From: Oscillospiraceae bacterium MB08-C2-2
GTDB taxonomy: Bacteria > Bacillota > Clostridia > Oscillospirales > Ruminococcaceae
Length of the DNA stretch: 64,000 nucleotides
NCBI GenBank assembly: GCA_035621215.1
Contig: CP141729.1
Location: 766,944-830,943 of the forward strand
Reading direction: 5' to 3'
Shown one piece after another: positions 34,099-43,727 of the stretch; positions within the stretch are counted from its first letter, which is position 1; every line of letters begins with the position of its first letter. The position numbers and the translations under genes were made by a program. The notes beneath the pieces were generated by a model. The model saw only the letters and a program-made list of their open reading frames with translations. It had not been told where the DNA came from and did not search any database.

Positions 34099-37000
34099 TT
34101 AGTGAATTTCGCTGTGGAACTGCTGGAGAGATTTTACAGGAGGATGTGAGCCGGATTTTTCTGCCTTGATGCCTACTACAGTAGCCTGTGCAGCAGCCAT
34201 AGTGGTGACATAGGCGGTCTTGTTTTTCACAGCCGACTTACGGATATAGCTGTCATCCGCAGCGCTTTTGCCCCCCACAGGCGTATTGATTACAATGTTA
34301 ATCTTTTTGCTATCCATCATATCCAAAATCTCATTGCTGCCTTCGTGAAGCTTATCCACACTGCGGCAGCTAATGCCTGCCTCCTCCAAGGCTTGAGCGG
34401 TGCCTTGGGTGGCTATAACATCAAAGCCGCAATCGACAAAGCCTTTTGCAACCTGCACAGCCTCTTGCTTGTCACTGTCGGTCACGCTGATAAATACAGT
34501 GCCTTCTAAGGGCAGCTTATCGCTGGCGGCCTCCTGTGCTTTAAAGAAAGCAAACCCAAAATCACTGGATATCCCCAAAACCTCGCCGGTAGAAAGCATC
34601 TCAGGCCCCAAGACAGGGTCTACTTCCGAGAACATATTAAAGGGGAACACCGCTTCCTTGACCCCAAAGTGCGGAATATTTGCGTGCTTCAGGCTCTGCA
34701 TATCAAAGGTTTTGCCGCTTTGTGCGCTCATAATGATCTGAGTGGCAATGGGCACCATGCGAATGTTGCAAACCTTGGAAACCAGCGGCACGGTACGAGA
34801 GGCCCGAGGATTGGCTTCCAAAATGTAAACTACACCATCGGCAATGGCATACTGGATATTCAGCAAGCCCCGAACACCCATTTCCACTGCAATTCGCCGG
34901 GTATATTCTGTGATGGTATCGCAAATTTGCTTGGAGAGCGTGATGGAAGGAATCACGCAGGCTGAGTCGCCGGAATGGATACCCGCCAGCTCAATGTGCT
35001 CCATGATGGCGGGAACAAAGGCGGAAGTGCCATCGCTGATAGCATCGGCCTCCACTTCCTTTGCATTTTGCAGGAACTTATCCACCAGAATCGGATTGTC
35101 TGCATTCACGCCGACGGCGTTTTCCATATAGGCCACCAACGAAGCCTCATCCTGAATTACCCGCATACCAGCGCCGCCCAATACATAGGAAGGGCGCACC
35201 ATAACAGGATAGCCAATTTCTTTCGCCGCCTTAACAGCTTGAGCGGTGTTGGCGGCCATATCCGATTGCGGCATAGGAATGCCCAGCTTTTTCATCATGG
35301 CCCGGAACAAATCCCGATCCTCTGCCATGGCAATGGTAGAAGGCAGTGTTCCCAAAATGGTGACACCCAGCTTTTCCAGCTGTGCCGCCAGATTCAAGGG
35401 TGTCTGCCCACCGAACTGGGCGATAACGCCAACCGGCTTTTCTTTTTGATAAATGGAGAGAACATCCTCAACCGTCAGCGGTTCAAAATACAGCTTATCG
35501 GAGGTATCGTAGTCGGTAGAAACGGTTTCGGGGTTGCAGTTGACGATGATGGTTTCATACCCCAGCTTGCGCAAAGTAAAGGCCGCATGAACACAGCAAT
35601 AATCGAATTCGATGCCCTGCCCAATCCGGTTGGGGCCGCCGCCCAGTATCATCACCTTGGGTCGTTCACTGGGCTCGGGGGAGCTGTCGGGCGCATTGTA
35701 GGTGGAATAATAATAAGCTGCATCCTCCACCCCGCTGACCGGCACAGCCTCCCAGCCTTCTACAGCGCCCAGCTTAATGCGGGCCTTGGCAATCTGGGAT
35801 TCAGTACACCGAAGCAGCAGAGCCAGATACCGGTCAGCAAAGCCCTCTTGCTTAGCCTGTACCAAAAGCTCACCCGGAAGTGTATCAAGGGTATGGGAGA
35901 GGATTTTCTTCTCTGTTTCCACCAGCTCCTTCATCTGTTCAATGAAGTATGCCTTGATGTGAGTCAGATTCACAAGGCTTTCCACTGTGGCTCCCTTGCG
36001 CAGTGCCTCATAGAGAACAAACTGCCGCTCGCTGGTGGGAATTTCCAGCATTTCCATGAGCTTTTCCAAAGGCAAGGCGTTGAAGTTTTTGGCAAAGCCA
36101 AGGCCGAAGCGCCCGATCTCCAAGCTGCGGATCGCCTTTTGAAGGGCTTCCTTGTAGGTTTTTCCGATGCTCATAACCTCGCCCACAGCCCGCATCTGGG
36201 TGCCAAGATGATCCACCGAGTTTTTAAATTTTTCAAAGGCCCAGCGGGCAAACTTGACCACGATATAATCCCCGGAAGGCTTATAATCAGCCAGTGTGCC
36301 GCCCTTCCAATAGGGGATTTCATCCAAAGTCAGCCCAGCGGCCAGCATCGAAGAAATAAGGGCTATGGGGAACCCGGTTGCCTTAGAGGCCAGTGCGGAA
36401 GAACGGGAGGTGCGGGGATTGATCTCGATGACAACCACACGATCAGTTACAGGATCATGGGCAAACTGCACATTGGTGCCGCCGATAACTCCAATGGAAC
36501 GAACAATGCGGTAAGCATATTCTTGAAGGCGGTTTTGCAGCTCCTGCGAAATGGTCAGCATGGGAGCGGAACAGAAGCTGTCGCCGGTATGTACACCCAT
36601 TGGATCGATGTTTTCAATAAAGCAGACGGTAATCATCTGATCCTTTGAATCGCGAACAACCTCGACTTCAAGCTCTTCCCAGCCCAGCACCGATTCTTCC
36701 ACCAGAACCTGCCCTACCATACTGGCAGAAATGCCCCGGCTGACCACTGTTTTCAGCTCATCCTCGTTGTAAACAAGGCCACCTCCGGCTCCGCCCATGG
36801 TATAGGCTGGGCGAATAACCACTGGGTAACCCAAATGCACTGCACACTCCAAAGCCTCTTTTACACTGTAGGCCGGTTCACTCCGGGCCATCTCAATGTG
36901 CAGAATATCCATCTGCTCTTTAAAGGCAATGCGGTCTTCCCCGCGCTCAATGGCATCCAAATCCACGCCAATAACCTTAACACCGTATTTTTCCAGTGAG

Positions 37001-37317
37001 CCTGCTTTGGCTAAAGCCGAGCAGAGGTTGAGGCCCGATTGCCCACCCAGATTGGGCAGCACCGCATCGGGACGCTCCTTCGCAATAATCTCGGTGACCC
37101 GCTCCACATTGAGCGGCTCAATATAAGTGATATCGGCTGTTTCGGGATCGGTCATAATGGTGGCGGGATTGGAATTGACCAGTACAATCTCGTAGCCCAG
37201 CTTTTTCAGCGCTTTGCAAGCCTGTGTTCCCGAGTAATCAAATTCGCAGGCCTGTCCGATAATAATGGGGCCGGAACCGATAATCAGGATCTTGTGGATA
37301 CCTTCTCTTTTTGGCAT
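34099..37317 (-). CDS. carB: Carbamoyl-phosphate synthase large subunit
   Basis: 1072 residues, full length. Two homologous ATP-grasp halves (about 1-400 and 550-935) each begin with a nucleotide/phosphate loop (IIGSGPIIIGQACEFDYSG and ILGGGPNRIGQGIEFDYC); a helical oligomerisation domain lies between, and a C-terminal MGS-like allosteric domain from about 940 would bind UMP or ornithine. Makes carbamoyl phosphate for pyrimidines and arginine using ammonia from CarA. carA is not adjacent, so carB stands alone with its own promoter and terminator, which is uncommon but not rare in Clostridia. Confidence 0.96.
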   Translation of the reverse strand: MPKREGIHKILIIGSGPIIIGQACEFDYSGTQACKALKKLGYEIVLVNSNPATIMTDPETADITYIEPLNVERVTEIIAKERPDAVLPNLGGQSGLNLCSALAKAGSLEKYGVKVIGVDLDAIERGEDRIAFKEQMDILHIEMARSEPAYSVKEALECAVHLGYPVVIRPAYTMGGAGGGLVYNEDELKTVVSRGISASMVGQVLVEESVLGWEELEVEVVRDSKDQMITVCFIENIDPMGVHTGDSFCSAPMLTISQELQNRLQEYAYRIVRSIGVIGGTNVQFAHDPVTDRVVVIEINPRTSRSSALASKATGFPIALISSMLAAGLTLDEIPYWKGGTLADYKPSGDYIVVKFARWAFEKFKNSVDHLGTQMRAVGEVMSIGKTYKEALQKAIRSLEIGRFGLGFAKNFNALPLEKLMEMLEIPTSERQFVLYEALRKGATVESLVNLTHIKAYFIEQMKELVETEKKILSHTLDTLPGELLVQAKQEGFADRYLALLLRCTESQIAKARIKLGAVEGWEAVPVSGVEDAAYYYSTYNAPDSSPEPSERPKVMILGGGPNRIGQGIEFDYCCVHAAFTLRKLGYETIIVNCNPETVSTDYDTSDKLYFEPLTVEDVLSIYQKEKPVGVIAQFGGQTPLNLAAQLEKLGVTILGTLPSTIAMAEDRDLFRAMMKKLGIPMPQSDMAANTAQAVKAAKEIGYPVMVRPSYVLGGAGMRVIQDEASLVAYMENAVGVNADNPILVDKFLQNAKEVEADAISDGTSAFVPAIMEHIELAGIHSGDSACVIPSITLSKQICDTITEYTRRIAVEMGVRGLLNIQYAIADGVVYILEANPRASRTVPLVSKVCNIRMVPIATQIIMSAQSGKTFDMQSLKHANIPHFGVKEAVFPFNMFSEVDPVLGPEMLSTGEVLGISSDFGFAFFKAQEAASDKLPLEGTVFISVTDSDKQEAVQVAKGFVDCGFDVIATQGTAQALEEAGISCRSVDKLHEGSNEILDMMDSKKINIVINTPVGGKSAADDSYIRKSAVKNKTAYVTTMAAAQATVVGIKAEKSGSHPPVKSLQQFHSEIH

Positions 37318-37361
37318 ACAATATAACCCTCCTGTGCGTCATTGAACAGAATATATTTATT

Positions 37362-37390
37362 ATTATACATCTATTTGCATAATAATACAA
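37362..37390 (-). promoter_or_regulatory. carB promoter
   Basis: Minus strand TTGTAT (37385-37390), 17-base spacer, perfect TATAAT (37362-37367), 45 bases before the start. No PyrR-type attenuator is visible between promoter and gene. Confidence 0.65.
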
Positions 37391-37463
37391 TATCGACCCA
37401 AAATTTTTTTGCCGCATTCTTATGCAGCGTTTTAAATCCCCCTATAAATGCGGGAATTTGGAT

Positions 37464-37486
37464 ACAGGGTACAAGCCCTGTTCTCC
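37464..37486. repeat. Short hairpin related to 14758-14785
   Basis: ACAGGG-TACAAG-CCCTGT hairpin followed by TCTCC; the right arm CCCTGTTCTCC differs by one base from the right arm of the hairpin in the importer leader. Possibly two members of a minor dispersed hairpin family. Confidence 0.3.
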
Positions 37487-37564
37487 CTATATCTTCCCCC
37501 TTAACCCCCGGAACAAGCCAATAGAGCCATGCCCTTTGGCTTGCTTGTGGTCTAGGGTTTTGTC

Positions 37565-37600
37565 AAAAAAATACACCCTACAAATAAATGTAAGGTGTAT
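37565..37600 (-). terminator. Terminator of the Clp ATPase gene
   Basis: 12-bp stem ATACACCTTACA / TGTAGGGTGTAT (minus strand, one G-U pair) with a TTTTTT run; only six bases separate it from the stop codon. Confidence 0.85.
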
Positions 37601-37605
37601 AAATT

Positions 37606-39921
37606 TTAATTGCTAGGCAAAGCGGTCAACTTGAGCTGACCACTCTCCGCCATTAAATCGATGGTTGCCGGCTCCTGCTCTGCATCGCCGACCAGTATGT
37701 TACAAATTTGATCCTCAACCTCTTTGCGAATTACCCGGCGAATATCACGAGCGCCGCTTTTTTCGCCATAGGCCTTAGCGGCGATAATGGCAAGCGCCTC
37801 GGGGTGGTATTTAAAGACAATACCCTTCTCCAACAAAGGCTCGGTCAATTCATCCAGCATCAGAGCCGCAATGGCTTCATAATCCTTCTGATCAAGAGCC
37901 CGGAACACAACCACTTCATCCACACGCCCAAGAAATTCGGGGCGCAGGAAATCTGACAGGGCTTTGTTGGCCTTATCCTTATCCACCTGATGGGTCTGTT
38001 TATTAAAGCCAACTGAGCCGGATTTAATGTTGCTGCCGGCATTGGAAGTCATGACAATAACGGTGTTTTCAAAATTCACCACACGCCCTTGGGCATCTGT
38101 GATTTTGCCTTCATCCAAAATCTGCAAAAGGATGTTCATCACATCGGGATGTGCCTTTTCAATTTCATCGAAAAGCACCACAGAATAAGGTTTGCGGCGC
38201 ACTTTTTCAGTCAGCTGGCCGGCCTCATCGTAGCCCACATAACCGGGAGGAGAACCAATAATTCGAGAAACGGTGTGCTTTTCCATAAATTCGGACATAT
38301 CCAGCCGAATCAAAGGATCAGCTGCATCAAACAGCTCATTGGAAAGCACCTTAACCAGCTCTGTTTTACCCACACCGGTAGGTCCCACAAAGATAAAGGA
38401 GGCAGGCCTTCTGCGGCCGCTGATCTGAACCCGGGAACGGCGAACAGCCGCCGCAACCAGCTCCACGGCTTCATCCTGACCAATAATTTTGCTTTTCAGA
38501 ACCTTTTTCAGACTGGCAACCTTTTTCATTTCAGACTGGCGGATTTTGGTGGCCGGAATACCGGTCCACAGCTCCAAAACCTTGGCCAGATCATCCTGTG
38601 TAACCTCCCGGTTGAGAGCCAAAGGCTCAACTTCCTTCAAACGGTTACTTACACGAATTTTTTCAGCCTTAATCTCAGCCACTCGCTCATAATCAATGGT
38701 GTCGGACTGGCCTTCCAGCTCCTCCAACTCTTCCATAAGAATTTTCAGTTCACGGTTGAGAGTATCATATTCAAAAAGGCTGGTGTTCTCCAAGGTGGCA
38801 CAGGAGCACGCCTCATCCAGCAAATCAATGGCTTTATCGGGCAAAAAGCGGTCGGTAATATACCGCTCGCTCAAAACCACTGCACTGCGCACAATGGCTT
38901 CCGGAACAGTCACGCGATGATGTCTTTCGTAATAAACCTTAATGCCCTTGAGCACCTCCACTGTATCAGCAATGGTGGGCTCATTGACCTTTACAGGCTG
39001 GAAACGGCGTTCCAGAGCGGCATCCTTTTCAATATACTTGCGGTATTCCGAAAAGGTGGTGGCACCGATCACCTGAATCTCACCACGGGAAAGTGCGGGC
39101 TTCAAAATATTCGCCGCATTCATAGAACCTTCAGAATCACCAGCTCCGACCAGATTGTGGATTTCATCCACAAACAGAATCACATTGCCGGCTTCTTTGA
39201 TTTCGGTTACAAGCCCCTTGACACGACTCTCAAACTGGCCCCGAAACTGGGTACCAGCCACCAAAGCAGTCAAATCCAGCAGCATGATTTCTTTTTCCGC
39301 CAAACGGGGCGGCACATCGCCGTTAGCCAGCTTAATGGCAATGCCCTCTGCGATAGCGGTTTTACCCACACCGGGTTCACCGATAAGGCAGGGGTTGTTT
39401 TTGGTGCGGCGATTCAGAATCTGAAGGACACGGTAAATCTCATTTTCCCGGCCTACGATCCGATCAATTTCATTATTTTTAGCCTTCTCAGTCAAATTCT
39501 CGCAAAAATTATCCAAATATTTGCGTTTTTTCTTGTTAGGCTGGTTTCTCGTCTTGGTGTCTTTTGGCCGTTCGCTGGATCTCTCAATGGGACGCTCATT
39601 TTTGATATTTCCCGGCTGAGACTGGGCAGGCTCATCGCCCATTAAATTTTGAAGAAAAGGCAGCGCTTGCGCTCCGCCCATTTCAAAATCTCCATCCAAT
39701 TCAGAAAATTCCCCACCCATGAGTTCTTCCATCTGGCTGCTCATGTTTTCCAGCTCCTCGTCGGTCAAACCCATCTGGTCCATGACCTCCTTCACCTTGG
39801 GGATATTCATCTCCCGGGCACATTGCAGGCAAAGCCCCCGGTTTTTCATGACACCGTCTTCCATATGTGCCAAAAAAAGGACAGCCATCCTTTTTTTGCA
39901 CTTAGAACATAACATATTCAT
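37606..39921 (-). CDS. clpE: ClpE-like AAA+ unfoldase with N-terminal zinc finger
   Basis: 771 residues. The N-terminus has a four-cysteine zinc finger (CSKC near 4-7 and CLQC near 29-32) instead of the Clp_N repeats of ClpC/ClpB, followed by an acidic, low-complexity linker. Two AAA+ modules follow (Walker A GEPGVGKT and GPTGVGKT) with a short coiled middle domain between them. A VGF loop (SGSVGFNK) indicates docking to ClpP. ClpE in Bacillus is strongly heat-induced. ATG 39921 is nine bases after GAGGTG; an upstream in-frame start is less likely. No CtsR operator was found. Confidence 0.88.
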   Translation of the reverse strand: MNMLCSKCKKRMAVLFLAHMEDGVMKNRGLCLQCAREMNIPKVKEVMDQMGLTDEELENMSSQMEELMGGEFSELDGDFEMGGAQALPFLQNLMGDEPAQSQPGNIKNERPIERSSERPKDTKTRNQPNKKKRKYLDNFCENLTEKAKNNEIDRIVGRENEIYRVLQILNRRTKNNPCLIGEPGVGKTAIAEGIAIKLANGDVPPRLAEKEIMLLDLTALVAGTQFRGQFESRVKGLVTEIKEAGNVILFVDEIHNLVGAGDSEGSMNAANILKPALSRGEIQVIGATTFSEYRKYIEKDAALERRFQPVKVNEPTIADTVEVLKGIKVYYERHHRVTVPEAIVRSAVVLSERYITDRFLPDKAIDLLDEACSCATLENTSLFEYDTLNRELKILMEELEELEGQSDTIDYERVAEIKAEKIRVSNRLKEVEPLALNREVTQDDLAKVLELWTGIPATKIRQSEMKKVASLKKVLKSKIIGQDEAVELVAAAVRRSRVQISGRRRPASFIFVGPTGVGKTELVKVLSNELFDAADPLIRLDMSEFMEKHTVSRIIGSPPGYVGYDEAGQLTEKVRRKPYSVVLFDEIEKAHPDVMNILLQILDEGKITDAQGRVVNFENTVIVMTSNAGSNIKSGSVGFNKQTHQVDKDKANKALSDFLRPEFLGRVDEVVVFRALDQKDYEAIAALMLDELTEPLLEKGIVFKYHPEALAIIAAKAYGEKSGARDIRRVIRKEVEDQICNILVGDAEQEPATIDLMAESGQLKLTALPSN

Positions 39922-39959
39922 ATATATAAACACCTCAGCCCTAATCAGCATTTAGTCTT

Positions 39960-39995
39960 ATCCTATCCAAGAGCAGATTCTCTCTGCGATAGGAT
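39960..39995 (-). promoter_or_regulatory. Stable hairpin in the clpE-like mRNA leader
   Basis: Outer stem ATCCTATC / GATAGGAT and inner stem GCAGA / TCTGC, separated by a five-base bulge, lie about 25 bases upstream of the ribosome site. It could affect mRNA stability or translation; a thermosensor role is speculation. Confidence 0.4.
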
Positions 39996-40077
39996 GGCGC
40001 ATTGGGGCGGCAGCAAACAGCAAAATGGTTTGCCCTGCGCATAAAACGTATAATAACCACCTTAGCTTTATTATACT

Positions 40078-40110
40078 ACTATACTGTGAACGTTGTGTGT
40101 ACCCAACGTT
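40078..40110 (-). promoter_or_regulatory. clpE-like promoter with overlapping inverted repeat
   Basis: Minus strand TTGGGT (40101-40106), 17-base spacer, TATAGT (40078-40083). A perfect 7-bp inverted repeat AACGTTG-N8-CAACGTT (40089-40110) covers the -35 element, a typical repressor position. It is neither a CIRCE nor a CtsR site. Confidence 0.5.
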
Positions 40111-40187
40111 TCGCAATAATTACATTCTGCCCCTAGACTACAATAGTATAGATTAAAACAAATAATTTGTAAAGGGAAAGTTTCTCT

Positions 40188-43100
40188 TTAAGGCTCGATT
40201 TCTACCTGACAGCCCAAGGAAAAAGAATAGAGCAAGCATTGCTTTACAGGCATTTCCAGCGTTTTTTTCAAAATATGGCGATAAAGCTTAAGCTGTGGCG
40301 TATACCGCTCCCTGAGCTCCTGCGGTGTCTTCACCCGGTCGGTTTTATAATCCACAATAACGGCCTGCCCCTTTTCCACAAAAACACAGTCGGCCACTCC
40401 CTGCAAAGAAATTGTGTGCCCTGCGGTAAGATACGGCAGATATTCCCCCAGCTGCTCCCGGGTGCACCCGCCCATAAACCGCAGCTCACGGTAAAGGGCA
40501 TCCGCCGCGAAAATACGCTGAGCCAGCTGGGAATGGAAAAATTCCGAAAGCTTTTTTTCGTCCAGACTTTCCGCCTGTATTGGGGATAAGAACCGTTTTT
40601 CCCGCAGGCGCTGGATCTCCTGCTTCAAATGATCCCGGGCGTTTTCATAATTGCTGAACTGCATGAACTGATGGAGAGCGTTTCCCTTTTCCGCACCGGT
40701 GAGGGTCTGCCGGGTCAGAAATTTAGGACGGCTGTTAAACCGATATCCGGCACCGCTTTCCGCCTTTGCCACAGCCGAAACCGCCAGCTTGGCGGGAATC
40801 CGGGTAGCCTCCTCAAAGGAGTAGCGCCAGTCAAGCCGCTGCTCCACCAGCGCTTTCAGCGTTTCATCCGCCTGTGCTGTACGGATAATAGGCTGATTGG
40901 AAACTGTATCCTTCTGTTCCTCCGGCACACTCAGCACAACTTGCCACGGGGTAGCATCCTCCATGACAAAAACCTCTGTTTCCGAAAGCTGCTCCCGCAG
41001 GATTTCTCCTCCCGGATGCCGCAAAAGTGCCATCAACAGCCAATCCAGATAACAGTTTCCACCCCGGACAAGGGCGGGCGGAAGCTGCTTTTGGCTGCCC
41101 AGAGCACCAAAGCCCTCCAGTCTTTTTGAGAGCCCACGGCGCAGAGTGCCAGTTACAATCAGTTTTTCCCGGGCACGGGTCAGGGCAACATAAAGTACTC
41201 GCAGCTCCTCCGAAAGCATGGAACGCTGGGTTTCCAGACGCACCGCCTCCATAGGCACCGTGGGGTATTGCTTGAGAAGCACAGGATCCCGCCGAACACA
41301 GGCAAAGCCCAGCGAGGAATGAAGCAAGGTTGGCTGCATGAGATCCTGCCGGTTAAACTGCCGGGCGGTATCGGCCAGAAACACCACCGGGAATTCCAAC
41401 CCCTTTGAGCGGTGGATGGATAAAATCTGCACGGCATCGGCTCCCTCTCCCATACGGCTGGCCGGGGTCAAATCCCCCTCACGCTCCTCCAAGCGGGAAA
41501 GAAAGCCCACAAAGCCGCTCACCTGCTTGTAGCCCAGCTTATGATACTGGGCGGCGTATTCCATGAGTAAAAGAAGGTTGGCCTTTCGGCTCTGGCCCAT
41601 AGGCCACACCTGCACCGCCGCAAGAAAGCCGGTTTCCTCCAAAATCAGGCGGATCACCTCGTCAGCCGGGCGAAGCCCCGCTTCGATTGTCAGCCGGGCA
41701 AAAGCCTGTAAAAACCCCTGTGCCTTCATGTTTCCTTCCTCCGCCGATGCCCGCAAAGCTAGATAAAAAGGCCCCTTACGGCACAAGCGTATGGCAGCAA
41801 GATCATCCTCGGTAAAGCCAAAGGTGGGAGAAAGCAGGGCAGCAGTCAGCTCAATATCCAAAAGCGGATTATCAATGGCCTTGAGCAGGCAAACCACCGC
41901 CGCCACCTCCCGGGTACGCAGAAAGCCTCCGGCCGTTTCAGACCAAGCGGCGATTCCCCATGCAGCCAGCTCCCGGACATAAAGCTCCGCTCTGCCCCGA
42001 GGCGAGCGCATAAGAATACAGATATCTCCCAGCCGCAAAGGCCGCAGAGCACCCAGCTCGGTCACCTGATAGCCTTCCTCAAACAGGCGGGTAATGCGCC
42101 GGGCGACGAGCCGGGCCTCCAGCAAGGCAGAATCCTCTTCGGTCTCGCTTTCGCTGATATCCAGCAGATGCAGTTCGGAAAAACAGGCGGGATATTCCGG
42201 ATAGGAAGCTCCGGGCTTGAGAGTCTCCTCATGGGTGTATTCAATTTCCCCCAGCGAACGGCTCATAAGAGAGGCAAAAATATAGTTGACCCAGCCAATC
42301 ACTGTATCCCGGCTGCGGAAGTTGGTATCCAAGTTGATTTTGGCAGGATATGCCCCTTCCTCGTAAGGTGCGAATTGCTCTTTCTTGGCCATAAAAATTT
42401 CCGGCATAGCCAACCGGAAACGGTAGATGCTCTGTTTCACATCCCCCACCATAAACAGATTGCTTCCCCCTGCCGAAACACCGGAAAGAATTTGATCCTG
42501 CACCTCATTGGTATCCTGAAATTCATCCACCATCACACAGTCAAACTGGCTGGCAATATCCTTTGCATATTCGGTGGGGATATATTGCCCCCCGACATCC
42601 TTTTCCACCAATAGCTGGAGGGCATAGTGCTCCAAATCGGTGAAATCCAGCGCACGGCGCTCCTGCTTAAGGGCATCCAGCCGGGAGGCAAACCGCAGCA
42701 CTAAATCAAACAGCAGGCGAATGCGCGGCTGCAAATCGGCGATATCGGCGGCAAAATCGGCGGCTGAGGCACTAAAGGCTTTACCGGAAAGCTCTCCGAT
42801 GGCCTTCTTTACCCGTTGACGCAGGGCTTGCGCCCGGTCTTTATCCGGCCCCGCTCCCCGCACCGGGGAAAGGCGCGAGAAAGTGATTCCGCCAAGCCTC
42901 TCCACCAGCTCATCCCACCGGTTCTTCAAAGCGGAGGCCAGAGCCTCCCGGATGCGCTGCAAATCCTCCATAAAGGCGGGGCCATAGGCAGGCCAGAGCT
43001 TCTCATCCCCTTCCATCACCGGCAGAAAATCCTCAATGGAACGAGCCAGATATTCCAGCTGTTCGGCACCGTAGGCAAGCAAGACCTGCCCCCACGGGGT

Positions 43101-43727
43101 TTCACCCGGCGGAATGGAAGAATCATAAAGGGCCAGCTTGCCTGCAAGCCAATCCTCAAAAAAAGGATGGGAACGGCTGAAATCATAAATTTTGAAAACA
43201 GTTTCCAGCAGGCGGCGGTCGTCTCTTCCTCCCGCCAGCAGCTCCACCAAACCGGCAAACTCGCCGGTGGTATCCTCCCGGTAAAAATCCTCCACAACCT
43301 CCCGGGCGCAGTCGTTTTTCATTAGCATCAGCTGGCTTTCATCCAGCAGCACCAAATCAGGAGAAAGCTCCAACCTGTGGAAATTCTGCCGGATTAAATC
43401 CAGACAGAAGGAGTGAACCGTGCTGATCTTCGCCATATCCAGCAGCACCCGCTGACGCTGTAGGAACAGGTTTTCCGGCTGGCGGCGGCAAAGCTCTCCC
43501 AATCGGGCTGCGATGCGCTGCTTCATCTCCCCAGCGGCAGCTCTTGAAAAAGTAACCACCAGAAGGCGTTCCGCAGAAATCGGCTCCTGCTCCCGGGTCA
43601 TCAGCGTGACTGCCCTTTCGGCCAAAACAGCGGTTTTACCGCTCCCGGCGGCGGCTGAAACCAGCAGAGGGCCGCCCAGCGCAAAAATTGCATCCTGCTG
43701 AGGCTTTGTCCAGCGTGTATCAGCCAT
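40188..43727 (-). CDS. addA: ATP-dependent helicase/nuclease subunit A
   Basis: 1179 residues. UvrD-type helicase with Walker A SAAAGSGKTAVLAERA near the N-terminus, Walker B VMVDEFQDTN, and a C-terminal RecB-type nuclease domain with the VDYKTDRV motif. With AddB it resects double-strand ends for recombination and degrades foreign linear DNA. The ATG at 43727 is used because AAAGGAGG lies six bases before it; a second ATG two codons upstream abuts the site. It overlaps addB by eight bases. Confidence 0.95.
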   Translation of the reverse strand: MADTRWTKPQQDAIFALGGPLLVSAAAGSGKTAVLAERAVTLMTREQEPISAERLLVVTFSRAAAGEMKQRIAARLGELCRRQPENLFLQRQRVLLDMAKISTVHSFCLDLIRQNFHRLELSPDLVLLDESQLMLMKNDCAREVVEDFYREDTTGEFAGLVELLAGGRDDRRLLETVFKIYDFSRSHPFFEDWLAGKLALYDSSIPPGETPWGQVLLAYGAEQLEYLARSIEDFLPVMEGDEKLWPAYGPAFMEDLQRIREALASALKNRWDELVERLGGITFSRLSPVRGAGPDKDRAQALRQRVKKAIGELSGKAFSASAADFAADIADLQPRIRLLFDLVLRFASRLDALKQERRALDFTDLEHYALQLLVEKDVGGQYIPTEYAKDIASQFDCVMVDEFQDTNEVQDQILSGVSAGGSNLFMVGDVKQSIYRFRLAMPEIFMAKKEQFAPYEEGAYPAKINLDTNFRSRDTVIGWVNYIFASLMSRSLGEIEYTHEETLKPGASYPEYPACFSELHLLDISESETEEDSALLEARLVARRITRLFEEGYQVTELGALRPLRLGDICILMRSPRGRAELYVRELAAWGIAAWSETAGGFLRTREVAAVVCLLKAIDNPLLDIELTAALLSPTFGFTEDDLAAIRLCRKGPFYLALRASAEEGNMKAQGFLQAFARLTIEAGLRPADEVIRLILEETGFLAAVQVWPMGQSRKANLLLLMEYAAQYHKLGYKQVSGFVGFLSRLEEREGDLTPASRMGEGADAVQILSIHRSKGLEFPVVFLADTARQFNRQDLMQPTLLHSSLGFACVRRDPVLLKQYPTVPMEAVRLETQRSMLSEELRVLYVALTRAREKLIVTGTLRRGLSKRLEGFGALGSQKQLPPALVRGGNCYLDWLLMALLRHPGGEILREQLSETEVFVMEDATPWQVVLSVPEEQKDTVSNQPIIRTAQADETLKALVEQRLDWRYSFEEATRIPAKLAVSAVAKAESGAGYRFNSRPKFLTRQTLTGAEKGNALHQFMQFSNYENARDHLKQEIQRLREKRFLSPIQAESLDEKKLSEFFHSQLAQRIFAADALYRELRFMGGCTREQLGEYLPYLTAGHTISLQGVADCVFVEKGQAVIVDYKTDRVKTPQELRERYTPQLKLYRHILKKTLEMPVKQCLLYSFSLGCQVEIEP

